A stretch of DNA of 64,000 nt, taken from JACRCT01 sp049841135 (GTDB taxonomy: Bacteria; Myxococcota; Myxococcia; Myxococcales; UBA5297). Positions 36,745 through 46,497 of this stretch are shown piece by piece. Location of the stretch: contig JASGHK010000006.1 in NCBI GenBank assembly GCA_049841135.1, positions 372,001 to 436,000 of the forward strand, read 5' to 3'. The translations under genes and the position numbers were made by a program. Each line of letters opens with the position of its first letter. Within the stretch, counting starts at the first letter, position 1. Below the pieces are notes generated by a model that saw only the letters and a list, made by a program, of their open reading frames with translations, did not search any database and had not been told where the DNA came from.

Positions 36745-39449
36745 GGACCTCTCCGTTGCGCCGCAGCGCGCCGCCGTCCAGCGCGCGCGCCGAGAAGCGC
36801 TTCGAGTCGGTGGCGGCGGTCACCACCTGGTCTGCGTTGAGGATGAGCCCGACCGTGCCGTCGAAGAGGATGGCCGCGCCCGCGACCAGCTCGACGTTCT
36901 GGATGGCGCTGCCGAGCGACTTGATGACCACCTTCTGCTGGCTCAGGACCTCGTCGACCAAGAGCCCCACCTTCTTGCCGCCCGCCTCCAGGATCATCAC
37001 CAGCCCCTGGGTCGCGTCGGCCAGGGTGTCGGGGATCTCGAACAGGCGCGAGAGCCTCATCAGCGGCAGGATCTCGCCGCGGATGTTGAGCCCCTCGCCC
37101 GTCTGCCCCAGCGTGACGAGCATGTCCCGCGACGGGCGGATGGACTCGCTCGCCGAGAGGGTGGGGATGATGTAGCGCTCGCTGCCGCAGCGCACGAGCA
37201 TCCCGTCGATGATGGCCAGGGTCAGCGGGAGCAGCAGCCGGAAGGTGGTGCCCCGGCCCTTCTCGGTCTCGATGAGGATGCGGCCGCGCATCCCCTCGAT
37301 GTTGCGGCGGACGACGTCCATGCCCACGCCGCGGCCCGACAGCTCGGTCACCTGCTGGGCGGTCGAGAAGCCGGGCAGGAAGATGAGCCGGTAGACCTCC
37401 TGGTCCGCCAGCGTCTCCTCCGCGCGCACCAGGCCCTGCGCGACCGCCTTGCGGACGATGGCGTCGCGGTCCAGGCCCTTGCCGTCGTCGGCGAGCTCGA
37501 TGGCGATGTGGTCGCCCTCGCAGCACGCCGACAGGCGCAGCGTCCCGGTCTCGGGCTTGCCGGCCGCCTTGCGATCCTCCGGCGTCTCGATGCCGTGGTC
37601 GATGGCGTTGCGGATCATGTGGACCAGCGGGTCGGAGATCTGCTCGACCATGCCGCGGTCCATCTCGGTGCCTTCGCCGGAGAAGCTCGATGGTGACCGC
37701 CTTGCCGTTCTTCTTGGACAGGTCGCGGACCATGCGCGCCATCTTCTGGAAGACGCCGCGCACCGGGACCATGCGCATGCGCATGCCGACGTCCTGGGCG
37801 TCCCGGGTGATCTTGTGGAGCTGGCTGAGCGCCTTGCGCACCCGCGGGCTGTCGAGCGCGGCGATCTCCGGGGTGTTCTGCACCATGGAGTCGACGACCA
37901 CCAGCTCGCCGATGATCTCCACCAGCTGGTCGACGCGGGCGACGTCGAGCTTGACCGTCTCCTGCAGGCGGGCCTCGCCGCGGTTGTCGTTCTGGGCGCG
38001 CAGGGCGTGGGCGATCTGCTTGGGGGCCACCTGGCCCGTCTTGAGCAGCTCCTCGCCGAGCTTGCGGCCCGACTCGCGCTGGTTGCGCAGGGCCTGCTCG
38101 ATGACCGGCGGCGGCACGTTGATGGGCGGCTTCTGGAGGATCTCGCCCAGCTTCTCCTCGGGCCGCGCCCTGGGCATCAGCGCCGGGGGCGGGGGGCGGC
38201 CGGCCGCCGCCGACCGGAGGCGCTCGAGGAGCGCCGGGTCGCTGCGGCCGGGCACGATGGCGAGGCTGCGCTCCACGGCCCGGCGGGTCTCGGCCACCAG
38301 CCGGTGGAGGGTCTCGGTCGAGTCGAAGAGCAAGTCGGAGACCCCGCCCTTGAGCTCGCCCCGGCCCGAGCGGACGGTGTCGAGCAGGGTCTCGGTGGCG
38401 TGCGCGAGCTCGGTGATGTCGGAGCACTCCAGGAAGCCGGAGGTGCCCTTGATGGTGTGGAAGATGCGGAACAGGACGTCGACGGTCTTCGCCTCGGCCC
38501 CGTCCTTCTCGGCGTCCACCAGGATCTGGTCGACCTGGGCGAGGCCGTCCTCCGCCTCCGTGAGGAAGTCGCCGAACGTGGCCAGGGTGTCGGCGTCGCG
38601 AACCAGGCCCTCCGTCTCGTCGGGAGGTGCCTCGGGTGCGGTGCTCGCCGCCGGGGCGGCGGGTGGACCAGGCCGCGGGGCCGCGGCTGGCGCAGCGGCC
38701 GGTGCGGGCTTTCGAGGGGCGACCGGGACAGGGGCAGCGGCCGCAGGAACAGGCGCAGGGGCAGGGGCAGGGCGAGGCGTGGCCACGGGCGCTGGTGCGG
38801 CGGGGACAGGGGCGGAGGCGGCCGCACCCGTCCTGGCTCTCCGGAGGTGACCTAGGACCTGGCTGGCGTCGGGGACGCCTTGGGAGCACTGCGAGATGGC
38901 GTGCACGAGCCAGTCGTGGGCGCTTAGCAGCGTGCTGGCGTGGGAGACGACGTCGCCGGAGAGCAACTCCTCGAACGCGTGGTAGACCTCGCCCAACGTG
39001 TCCAGACCGACGGCGCCGGCCTCGCCCTTGAGCGTGTGGATGCGGCGGCGGATGGAGGTGAGCGGGTCGAGGGACCCCTTCTCCACGGAGAGGAGCTCGG
39101 CCTCCAGCTCCTCGAGCGAGAGCTGCTGCGAGGAGACGAACTCGGCCATCAGCTCCGCGTCCGGGGCCAGCTCCGGTGCGGCCGCGCGGCTGGCCTCGTC
39201 CTGAAGCGCCGAGAGCTCGCTGTCCATCTGGCCCAGTGCCTGTCGGCGGGCGGCGACGTCCGTGGACGAGAGCTTGGCCGCGAGGGCCACGACGGCCTCG
39301 AACCGCGCCCGCAGGGCGGCAGGCCAACCCGAGGCGTCGACGCGGGCGACTCTCTCCTGCAGCTCGCGCAACGCGGCCGGCTCCTGGCCGTCGGCGAGGA
39401 TGAGGGATTCGCACAGCCCTTCGAGCTGGCTTTCGAGGTCACGAAGCAT
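36734..39449 (-). CDS. cheA: Chemotaxis histidine kinase CheA with two Hpt domains, one-base frameshift
   Basis: A CheA of about 904 residues. Hpt-1 has His138 (RRRIHTLKGEAG). An Ala/Pro linker (about 208-278) leads to Hpt-2 with His331 (RIFHTIKGTSGFL). A helical spacer is followed by the dimerisation domain (VDQLVEIIGELVVVDSMV, MRMRMVPVRGVFQKM). The ATPase domain has MIRNAIDHGIETPEDR, DDGKGLD and GRGVGMDVV, and the C-terminal CheW-like domain docks adaptors. The frame slips between KAVTIEL and GEGTEMDRGMVEQI; removing one base at about 37682-37684 gives a whole 905 codons. The start at 39449 lies 257 bp after a sigma-54-type promoter. It is the only CheA in the window, so it probably serves all the receptors. 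Confidence 0.92.
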
Positions 39450-39663
39450 GGTCGCATCCGATCTCGGTGAGGCGGAGCAGGGCCTGGCAGAGGTCCGAGG
39501 CGGTCGCTCGGTCGCCGTCCTGCGTCAGGTCTCCGACTTCCCCGTCGTGAGGCGTCAGCGCACCGGCGCCAGCGGTCACGAAGGGGAAGCTCGCCCGGCA
39601 GGATCTGCCGAGCAGACTCGCCCAGGTCCCCGTCGCAAGCCCTCTGGAATCGCTGGTCCTCAT
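39439..39663 (-). CDS. Possible 74-residue ORF between the promoter and cheA
   Basis: A small ORF whose ATG (39663) lies about 30 nt after the predicted start site of the sigma-54-type promoter and whose stop overlaps the cheA start by 11 bp, a coupling geometry. The C-terminal half (LTPHDGEVGDLTQDGDRATA, then SDLCQALLRLTEIG) looks protein-like; the first half does not, and its ribosome site is poor. It could be a leader ORF, the end of a frameshifted gene, or chance. Confidence 0.3.
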   Translation of the reverse strand: MRTSDSRGLATGTWASLLGRSCRASFPFVTAGAGALTPHDGEVGDLTQDGDRATASDLCQALLRLTEIGCDHAS

Positions 39664-39705
39664 GCCTGCTGAGCCCCTGGTCTGTGATTCGCCCCCGCCG
39701 TGGAC

Positions 39706-39721
39706 AGCAAGCGCCACGCCA
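39706..39721 (-). promoter_or_regulatory. Sigma-54-type promoter of the cheA-cheW-MCP-4 unit
   Basis: TGGCGTGGCGCTTGCT matches TGGC-n3-n4-TTGCT, with GG and GC exactly 10 bp apart. It would start transcription near 39693, some 245 nt before cheA. It is the best match of the three such sites in the island. Confidence 0.55.
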
Positions 39722-39986
39722 GAAGTGCGACGGGGCGCAGCAGTCAGAGGCCTCGTCGTCACGACGGGAGGGGGCGATAAAGGGGCCGCACCGTTTGCGG
39801 AGCTGGAGCAAAGCCGCCCCAGGGGTCAAACGAGCCCGCCCTCCCGCGCCCTTCCCAGCCTCCCGGCCGCGGGAGGGGGATTCGTCGCTGGGCGGAACTC
39901 TTTGAACTGCGACCTCCGACGCGGCCACTCCTTCGCTCCGGCGTGGCGGCGGAAGGTCCCGCCTCGAGCGGAGCGAAGGATGTCAG

Positions 39987-40010
39987 TGAACGCGGACATA
40001 CCTCATGCAA
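39987..40010. repeat. 24-bp motif, copy 1
   Basis: TGAACGCGGACATACCTCATGCAA (as two parts: TGAACGCGGACA and TACCTCATGCAA) matches 49171-49194 at 21 of 24 positions, same strand. The function is unknown; it may be a regulator site or part of a dispersed repeat. Confidence 0.4.
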
Positions 40011-40133
40011 TGCGCCTCGCCGGCGATCGGCCCGTCCGTCGGGAAGAGGAAGCGCAGCGCTTTCCCCGGGGACCAGCAGGCGCGTGGCGGCGCCCAGAGC
40101 TCCTACTGGCTCGCGGAGGGCAACCCGCGAACC

Positions 40134-40156
40134 CCCCTCCCGCTGTTTGGGAGGGG
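40134..40156 (-). terminator. GC-rich hairpin after the 81-residue membrane protein gene
   Basis: A perfect 8-bp stem (CCCCTCCC with GGGAGGGG) and 7-nt loop with a T-run (GCTGTTT on +), 26 bp past the stop of the small gene at 40182. It resembles the class B REP hairpins. Confidence 0.4.
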
Positions 40157-40181
40157 CGGGGGGAGGGCATCGTCGTGGGAC

Positions 40182-40427
40182 TTACGCGGTCGGGACGGTG
40201 GAGGGGTGGACGATGGACTCCTGCACCTTCACCAGCTTGTTGTAGAGCCCGGTGATGAGGATGGTGGGCGCCCACAACCCGACGAACTGGCTCAATTGCT
40301 TCCGCCCGGCAGCGAAGAGACCTGCCGACAGCGCGACCGACCCCAGCGCCAGGCCCATGTAGAAGAGCGACGGCACCTTGCTGGTCTGCTTCTCGATGGC
40401 GCGCGTCCCGATGCCTTCCTCTTGCAT
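40182..40427 (-). CDS. Small membrane protein, conserved-looking hypothetical
   Basis: An 81-residue protein with a strong ribosome site (AAGGGAGGGAG) before the ATG at 40427. After a short soluble start (MQEEGIGTRAIEKQTSKVPS) there are two hydrophobic segments (about 21-41, LFYMGLALGSVALSAGLFAA; and about 50-62, VGLWAPTILITGL). No function can be read from sequence. It lies downstream of the activase and zinc-ribbon-like genes on the same strand, but about 100 bp separate them, so it may be its own unit. Confidence 0.75.
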   Translation of the reverse strand: MQEEGIGTRAIEKQTSKVPSLFYMGLALGSVALSAGLFAAGRKQLSQFVGLWAPTILITGLYNKLVKVQESIVHPSTVPTA

Positions 40428-40531
40428 GTCTCCCTCCCTTGTCGTGCGTCACTAGGCGAAAGCTGACGATGCCGGAGGGTTCGGCAACCCGACGCCGCAG
40501 GCAGGCTTGATCGCCGACGGTCGTGAGGCCG

Positions 40532-40762
40532 TCAGGCGGCCGAGCCGCTCTCGTCGCCGGGGCCGGGACGCGCGCGCTCGCAGTCGCACCCGGTCTCCTG
40601 GCCGGCCCAGGTGGCGGTCTCGGGCAGGAGGGACACGGAGCAGCCCAGCGCGTCGTGCGCGTCCCAGGCGTGACCGCACTCCGGGCAGGTGGACGCCCGA
40701 GGCTGGGAGATCGGCCGCTGGGAGCCGGGCGAATTCTCTGCGCCGGGAGGTCGGGGTGGCAT
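40532..40762 (-). CDS. Small Cys/His-rich protein (possible zinc ribbon)
   Basis: A 76-residue ORF with a Pro-rich start and then CPECGHAWDAHDALGCSV and, further on, GCDCERARP. The CxxC...H...C...CxC spacing suggests one zinc site, as in small zinc-ribbon proteins. GAGG lies before the ATG at 40762. It is 64 bp after the activase gene on the same strand. Coding status is likely but not certain; function unknown. Confidence 0.5.
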   Translation of the reverse strand: MPPRPPGAENSPGSQRPISQPRASTCPECGHAWDAHDALGCSVSLLPETATWAGQETGCDCERARPGPGDESGSAA

Positions 40763-40826
40763 GCCGACCTCGACGATGGCAGGTCGAGCGGCCGGGCGCT
40801 ACCGCCCCGTTGGCTCGGCGAAGCTC

Positions 40827-43800
40827 CTAGGCCACGGGCCGCTTGCCGATCTCCACGGCACGCGAGGCCTTGCGCCGCAGCGCGGGGAGGATGGGCGATC
40901 GCGCCGGCTCCTGGCTGCCGCGGGGCGGGGCCTGGTGCAGGCGGAAGGCGAACCCGGCGAGCCTCCGCTCGTCGAGCGGCGAGGCGTCGTCGTAGTGGAA
41001 GTAGAGCGGGATCTCGTCGAAGTGGCGCAGCAGGCCCTCCTCGATGAGGCCGCTGTCGCAGCCCCAGCAGCTGCTCATGACCACGCCGTCGATGCCTTCG
41101 CGCTCCCAGCGCAGGAGCACGTTGCCCACCGTGAACGGCGCGCCCACGTTGGTCTCCGGCGCGATGAGGCGCGCGGTGCGCTCGACCGCCTCGGGGACCG
41201 CCGGCCGCGGCAGCCACGGGTGGCGCCGGGCGGCGACCGCGTGCAGCCGCTCGCGGATGCGGGTGAGCACCAGCCGGTAGGCGAACTGCGCCGACGGCGT
41301 CGTGCCGGAGCCGAACATCGTCCATGGGCGCTCGCGCACCAGGAACTCGATGAAGTCGGTGGTGGGCTCGAAGAGGACGCGCAGGCCCTTCTGGGCCAGC
41401 AGGCGGTGCAGGCCGGTGTTGGCGAAGTCGTTGCTCTTGGTCAGCAGGTCGCCCGAGTTGAAGACCACGCGCAGCGGCCTCTTCAGGTCGCGCCGGTCGT
41501 TCAGGTCGGCGTACTCGCCCGCCGCGGCCTCGACGATGCCCTCGAGCCGGCGCCACTGCCGCGACAGGTGCGTCGGCCCGGCAATCCACCCGTGCTCCGA
41601 CGGCTGCTCCATCAGGGCCACGATGGCCTGGCAATGCCGGCGGTAGATCTCCGTGGCCTCGCCGGGCTTGCTCTCGGCGGCGAGGTTGTAGAGGTACATC
41701 TGCCGCACGAGGTCGCTCGCCGTCAGGCCGGCCCAGACGCGCGCGGTGAGCGCCGCGCCGCCCACGAGCTTGACGGACGAGACGGTGACCTGGTCGCCCA
41801 GGCCCATGCGCTCGAGGTTCATGCGGTCCTTGACCGGGAAGACGCCGGTCCGGCACAGCTGCATCGCGATTTGGACGAGCCGGGTGGGCTTGTCGGACGG
41901 GTTCTTCTCCAGGAAGTGCCGGAAGCCGCCCCAGATGAGCTGGTAGCTGTTGCACTCCTTGCCGGAGCAGTCGTGGCGGCCGCAGGCGAGGCTCTGGGCG
42001 TCGAGCGGGTCGGCCACCGTCGCGTCGTAGCCCGCGGACCGGTAGGCGGCCGCGAAGATCTCGCCCAGGTACTCGACGCTGTTGAGGAAGACGTAGCGCA
42101 CGTTCTTGTCCAGGTAGCCGCCGGTGCGCGGCGTGGCCTCGACGTGGGAGAGCGCCTTGCGGTTGTCGGGCAGCTGCCGCGTCGAGCCCTCGGCCTGGTG
42201 CTGGCGGACCGAGCGCAGGAACGACTGGATGCGCGTGACGAACCCCGCGGTGCCGCCGTGGCCGTCGCTCTCGAGGATGGTGTGCGGGTAGCCCTCGAGG
42301 ATCTCGGAGAACGACTGCTCCGTGAACGACGCCGGGCCGCAGCCGAAGGAGCTGATGAGCAGCGGGAAGACGTCGCCCTGCTCGCGGCAAAGCGCCGCGG
42401 CGCGCAGGAAGCGCTTGGGCTCGCCCCAGTAGATCTTGGGCATCCGCGGCCGGTCGCCGGGAATGGGGTAGCAGTCGATGGGCAGGCTCATCGCGCCGTT
42501 GCGGCGCACGGTCTGCGGGATCGTCGCGTTGATGACCACGTCGTGGACGACGTGCTGCACGCCGCAGACGAGGACGGTGGGCACCGCGTTGGCCCGCGCC
42601 CAGGCCAGCGCCCGGCGGCCGATCTCCAAGAGCTTCTGCTCGTGCTCGCGCTGCGCCGCGGCGGCCTTGGCGACCGCGGCGGGGAGCTTGGAGCGCGAGA
42701 CATGCAGCTTGTCGGCGACCTCGCCGAGCGCCTCGACGACCTTGGGGCCCTCGAGCGCCTTGCCCAGCCAGAGCAGCGGCCGCAGCACGGTGGTGGCGCG
42801 GCCGCGGGCGGCGAGCGAGGCCTGCACCAGGTCGGGCATCGACTGCTCGGTGGCGCAGCTCTCGCCCCAGACGCCCTCGGGGTCGGCGTTGGCGACGATT
42901 CTTGGGGAAGAAGAGCCAGGGCGCCTCGGTGTCGCAGACGGAGTAGGCGATCTTCGCGGGGCCGCAGGAGTCGAAGCTGTTGCACAGCTGCTCGCCGGCG
43001 GCGAGCGAGCCCGTATCGCCCTGGAGGACCTGCGGCGAGAGCCCCAGCTCGTCCAGGAGCGTGACGACCCAGGGCAGGTAGCCGTGGACGGCGCTGGTCT
43101 CGGGGACGGCGACGCCGTGGGGGCTGCGCGCGTGGCGCCGGAACGGGGCCAGCAGCGCCGCGCGCTCCTCGAACGGGTTGGGCGCGTCCTTGGGGAGCTT
43201 GGGCGAGTCGCGGGTGGCCAGCTCGTACTTGGGGCAGGCGCCGCCGGACACGGCGATTCCCTGGCGGTCGCCGACCTTCACCGTGGTCCGCTCGATGGGG
43301 CAGTGCGTGCCGCAGCCCTTGTCCTGGCAGGTGAACTCGGCGCGGCTGACGATCTGCGCCTTCAGCGCGCGGTCGAGCTCGAGGCGGGAGGCGGCGAGCA
43401 GCGACTGCGCGCCGCTCGCATCGACCGCGCACAGGCCGATGCCCCAGGCGCCCATGGCGCCGGGGTTGGGGGGAACGACGATGTCGCGGCCGGTGACCGC
43501 GGCCAGGGTCCACGCCAGCGACGGGTTCGTGGCCGGCTTGCCCTGGAAGAAGATGGTGGGGGCCAAGGTGCGCTGGCCCATCACCCGGTGCAGGTAGTTG
43601 TGGATGATGGAGTATTGGAAGCCGGCGAAGAGATTGCCCAGCTCGAAGCCGTCCTTGAGCGCCTCGCTGGCGGCCTCGGCGACGAAGACGGTGCACATCT
43701 GGCCCAGGTCCGGCGGGCGGGTGGCGGCCTTGGCCAGCCGGGTGAACTCGCCGATGTCCTTGACGTCGTAGAACGCCGCCTGCTCCTCCAGGAACGAGCC

Positions 43801-45160
43801 CGTCCCGGCGCTGCAGGCCTTGTTCATGTCGCTCTCGATGATGCGGCCGCCGCTGACGCGGATGTACTTCGCGTCCTGGCCGCCGATCTCGATGATCGAC
43901 AGGTCCGCGCCGCGGCTCGCGTCGCAGCGGATGGCGGCGGTGGCGTGGGCGACGATCTCGTTGAGGACCGCGATCCGGTCGTCCGCCTCGGAGTAGACGG
44001 CGCGCAGCAGCGTGGCGACGGCCTGGCGGCCCGAGCCGGTGATGCCGATGGCGCGCACGTCGGGCCGGCCGGCGGAGAGGATGGTCTGCAGCAGGCGCTG
44101 CGTGGCCGCGATGGGGTTGCCGCGGGTGCGGTCGTAGGCGTCGAAGACCATCTCGCCGGTGGCGACGGAGGTGAGCACCGCCTTGGCGCCGGTGGAGCCG
44201 AGGTCGAGGCCCAGGACGACAGGCTCGGAGGTGAAGGAGGTCGCGGCGGCGGGAGCGGCGAGCTGCTTGACCCGGTGGGCGTGCTGGCTGGCGGGCTCGA
44301 GGACGGTGAAGCGGCGCTCGCGGGTGCGCACCAGCGAGGCGAAGCTCGCGGGGCAGCGGGCGCGCACGGCCCTCCTTGGCGGCCCTGGCGGCGAGCAGCG
44401 CCGCGCCGACGGCCTCGAAGCAGAGCGCGTGCTCGGGCACGTGGACGGGGCGGCCCACGCGCTCCGAGAGCGAGTGGCGCAGGGACTCGAGCCGGGTGCA
44501 GCCGCCGATGAGGTAGACCGGGCCGTTGATCTCGCAGCGCGCGAGCAGGGCGCGGGCGTTGCGCGCCACCGAGTCGAAGTAGCCGCGGAACAGCTCGCCC
44601 GAGCTCTTGCCCTCGTTGGCGTGGTGGGTCATCTCGCTCTTGGCGAAGACCGAGCAGCGGGCGGTGATGGCGACGGTCCCGGCGGCGGCGAGCGCGAGCT
44701 TGTCGGCCTCGGCCAGCGAGAGCCCGAAGCGGGCCGCCATGCGCTGGGCGTTCTCGCCGGTGCCGGAGGAGCACTTGTCGCTCTCGAGGTAGCGGATGCG
44801 CGCCTGACCCGAGCCGGTCGACGGGCGGCGGGTGAGCGCGCGGTAACCGCGGCCGCCGATGGAGAGCAGGTTGAGCGTCTCCGGCAGCGACCGGTCGAAG
44901 TCGAGCGCCGCGGTCAGGCACGCCTCTTCGGGCAAGAGGTGGACCGGCTCGCCCAGCTCGTCGGCGTAGATGCCGGTGGCGCCCAGCGCCGCGAAACCGC
45001 CGAGGTGGTGCTCGGCATACAGGCGCGCGAGGACCTCGAAGGGCTTGCCCTCGTGGGCCTCGGTCCAGGTCTTGACGATGGTGGGCTCGCCCGAGTCAGA
45101 CAGGTCGAGGAGGACGAGGCTCACGGAGGCCTTGCCCAGGTCGCAGCCGGCAGCGCGCAT
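40827..45160 (-). CDS. Giant CoA-dehydratase activase-type protein (two ASKHA ATPase domains plus HgdB-like part), two frameshifts
   Basis: A protein of about 1,443 residues of the BadF/BadG/BcrA/BcrD-HgdC type. ASKHA domain 1 (about 1-255) has an Fe-S Cys130 in SDKCSSGTGEN and Cys169 in ITARCSVFAKSE. Domain 2 (about 290-560) has LGLDLGSTGAKAVL, MNKACSAGTGSFLEEQ and GQMCTVFVAE. The C-terminal 800 residues match the large 2-hydroxyacyl-CoA-dehydratase-like part with Cys motifs (CGRHDCSGKECNSYQ; SSCWGCDSG). Such activases use ATP and a bridging [4Fe-4S] cluster to drive one electron uphill. The frame slips near 44369-44372 (C-run) and 42899-42900 (GATTC for GATC, inside FFPKIVAN); both fixed, the length is a whole 1,444 codons. 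No dehydratase gene is adjacent; the natural substrate of this fused form is unknown. Confidence 0.85.
44800..44828. repeat. REP-like class A element in frame inside the activase gene
   Basis: GCCTGACCCGAGCCGGTCGAC lies in the coding region and adds PSTGSGQA (residues 113-120) just before the conserved IRYLESDKC. The same core occurs between genes near 30040 and 57200. Insertion into a loop seems tolerated. Confidence 0.6.
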
Positions 45161-45749
45161 ATGTGCTCCCCACCCCGGGGTACCCCGGAGAAAGCGCGAA
45201 CCTTACATTTCCTTTACTGGACACTTCCAGAGTCCCCAGCGGGGGAGTCGCGCGGATCCGCACGGCGCTGGCCGACCCGGCCGGCCTTCTCATGGAAGCG
45301 TGAGCGCGCGGGGAGGGTGACGCCCAGGGCCGCTTCGCGGGAACGTCGAGCGCACCAGGGACCGACCGCACCGGCGATGTCGAAAGCGGAGGCGTAGGAG
45401 TCCACCGCCACGATCACGATCGAGGCGCGGGGATTCTAGGGACCGTCGCCCTACCCCAGGAGCCCCCATGCCCGCAGGGCCCCTCTTCCGTCTCCCCGTC
45501 GCGGACGGATCGCCAGGATCAAGGCAAGCGACCGCGGGGCTCCGGGGAGAAACCCGCTGGTTGCCTTCGGCGAACCCTTGCGTGACACCACGGCAAGAGG
45601 GCAGCCCTGAAGGCCACAGGCGGGATCCAAGGGACGTCGTGTCGCGCCGCAGGTTGCGACCAGCAGAGCCGGGCTTCTCCCCGGAGCAGTGAGCCACCCG
45701 AGCTCGGTCTATCCAACCTATCCGCGACGGGGAGACGGGAGAGGGGCCC
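45161..45749. other. Region between activase and superoxide dismutase genes
   Basis: A 589-bp gap, mostly the nested palindrome at 45477-45749. The remaining 316 bp before the activase ATG hold its unseen promoter and an A/T-richer patch (CCTTACATTTCCTTTACTGG near 45200). The + frame at 45468-45692 lies wholly in the palindrome and is not taken as a gene. Confidence 0.5.
45477..45749. repeat. 273-bp nested palindrome (MITE-like or structured RNA)
   Basis: Outer arms 45477-45505 and 45721-45749 pair over 29 bp with one G-T. Inside, 45539-45551 pairs perfectly with 45675-45687 (13 bp), 45556-45564 with 45656-45664 (9 bp, one wobble), and 45580-45592 with 45635-45647 (12 of 13, one wobble), leaving an asymmetric central bubble of 15 and 8 nt. 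The right outer arm abuts the superoxide dismutase stop. It could be a miniature inverted-repeat element, a 3'-end structure of the sod mRNA, or (inner 149 nt) a rod-like RNA of 6S-like shape. Which strand is transcribed is unknown. Confidence 0.7.
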
Positions 45750-46497
45750 TCACCCGAAGTTCGCTGCCGCGAAGTCCCAGTTGAGCAGCTTGTCGACCAC
45801 GGCCTGCGCGTAGTCCTTCCGCTTGTTCTGGTAGTCCAGGTAGTAGGCGTGCTCCCAGACATCGACGGTGAGGAGCGGCTTCTGGTTCTTGGTGATGGGC
45901 GTCTCGGCGTTGGGCGTCTTGACGACCTTGAGCTTGCCCTCGTCGACGACGAGCCAGGCCCAGCCGCTGCCGAACTGGCCCATCGCGGCGTCGACCAGCT
46001 GCTTCTTGAGATCGTCGGCCGAGCCGAAGTCCTTCTTCACCGCTTCCAGCAGCTTGCCCGCCGGCGCGCCGCCACCTTTGGGCTTGAGGCTCTTCCAGAA
46101 GAAGTCGTGGTTGAAGACCTGGGCGGAGTTGTTGAAGAGCGCGGTCTTCGCCGGGGTCGGCGGCAGCGGCCTTGATGATCTCCTCGAGCGGCTTGCTGGC
46201 CAGGTCGGTCCCGGCGATGAGCTCGTTGGTCTTGTCGACGTACGCCTGGTGGTGCTTGCCGTAGTGGAAGGAGAGGGTATTGGCGCTGATGACCGGCGCG
46301 AGCGCGTCCTTCGCCCAGGGCAGCGCGGGCAGGGTGATGGGGCCGGGCTTGGCGGGAGGCGGGGTCGCGGCGGCGGAGGTCTTGCCCTGCGGCTCGGCGG
46401 CGGCGGCGTCCTTGGCGGCGATGAGGACGGCGGAGGCTGCGGCGGCTCCGGCCAGGACCTCGCGGCGGGTGACGAGCGTGGGCTTCGGATCCGACAT
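45750..46497 (-). CDS. Fe/Mn superoxide dismutase with Tat signal, one-base frameshift
   Basis: A protein of about 248 residues that converts superoxide to peroxide and oxygen. The N-terminus has a twin-arginine signal (TRREVLAGAAAASAVLIAA), so the enzyme is probably folded in the cytosol and exported to the periplasm. The first metal-ligand helix is SFHYGKHHQAYVDK, and the C-terminal domain has QFGSGWAWLVVD and DVWEHAYYLDYQNKRKDY with the Asp and His ligands. The middle (ALFNNSAQVFNHDFFWKS) is read only after removing one base in a G-run at 46153-46156; the total is then a whole 249 codons. Sequence alone does not separate Fe from Mn. The - strand transcript runs into the nested palindrome. 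Confidence 0.9.

Larger units (their letters stand above)
39664..40181. other. Region upstream of cheA without a clear gene
   Basis: A 518-bp stretch. It holds the sigma-54-type promoter (39706-39721), a REP-like CCTCCCG/CGGGAGG inverted repeat near 39860-39880, the 24-bp motif at 39987-40010 shared with the region before the second tetR gene, and a GC-rich hairpin at 40134-40156. Frames on both strands look non-coding. Confidence 0.5.

Noticed and set aside
45539..45687. Firm call of 6S RNA
   Set aside because: The rod and bubble shape fits, but I could not match known sequence signatures or decide the strand, so it is kept as part of a structured repeat only.
45468..45692. 75-codon + strand ORF starting in the nested palindrome
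   Set aside because: It lies wholly within the inverted-repeat structure, has no ribosome site and its residues only reflect the repeat.
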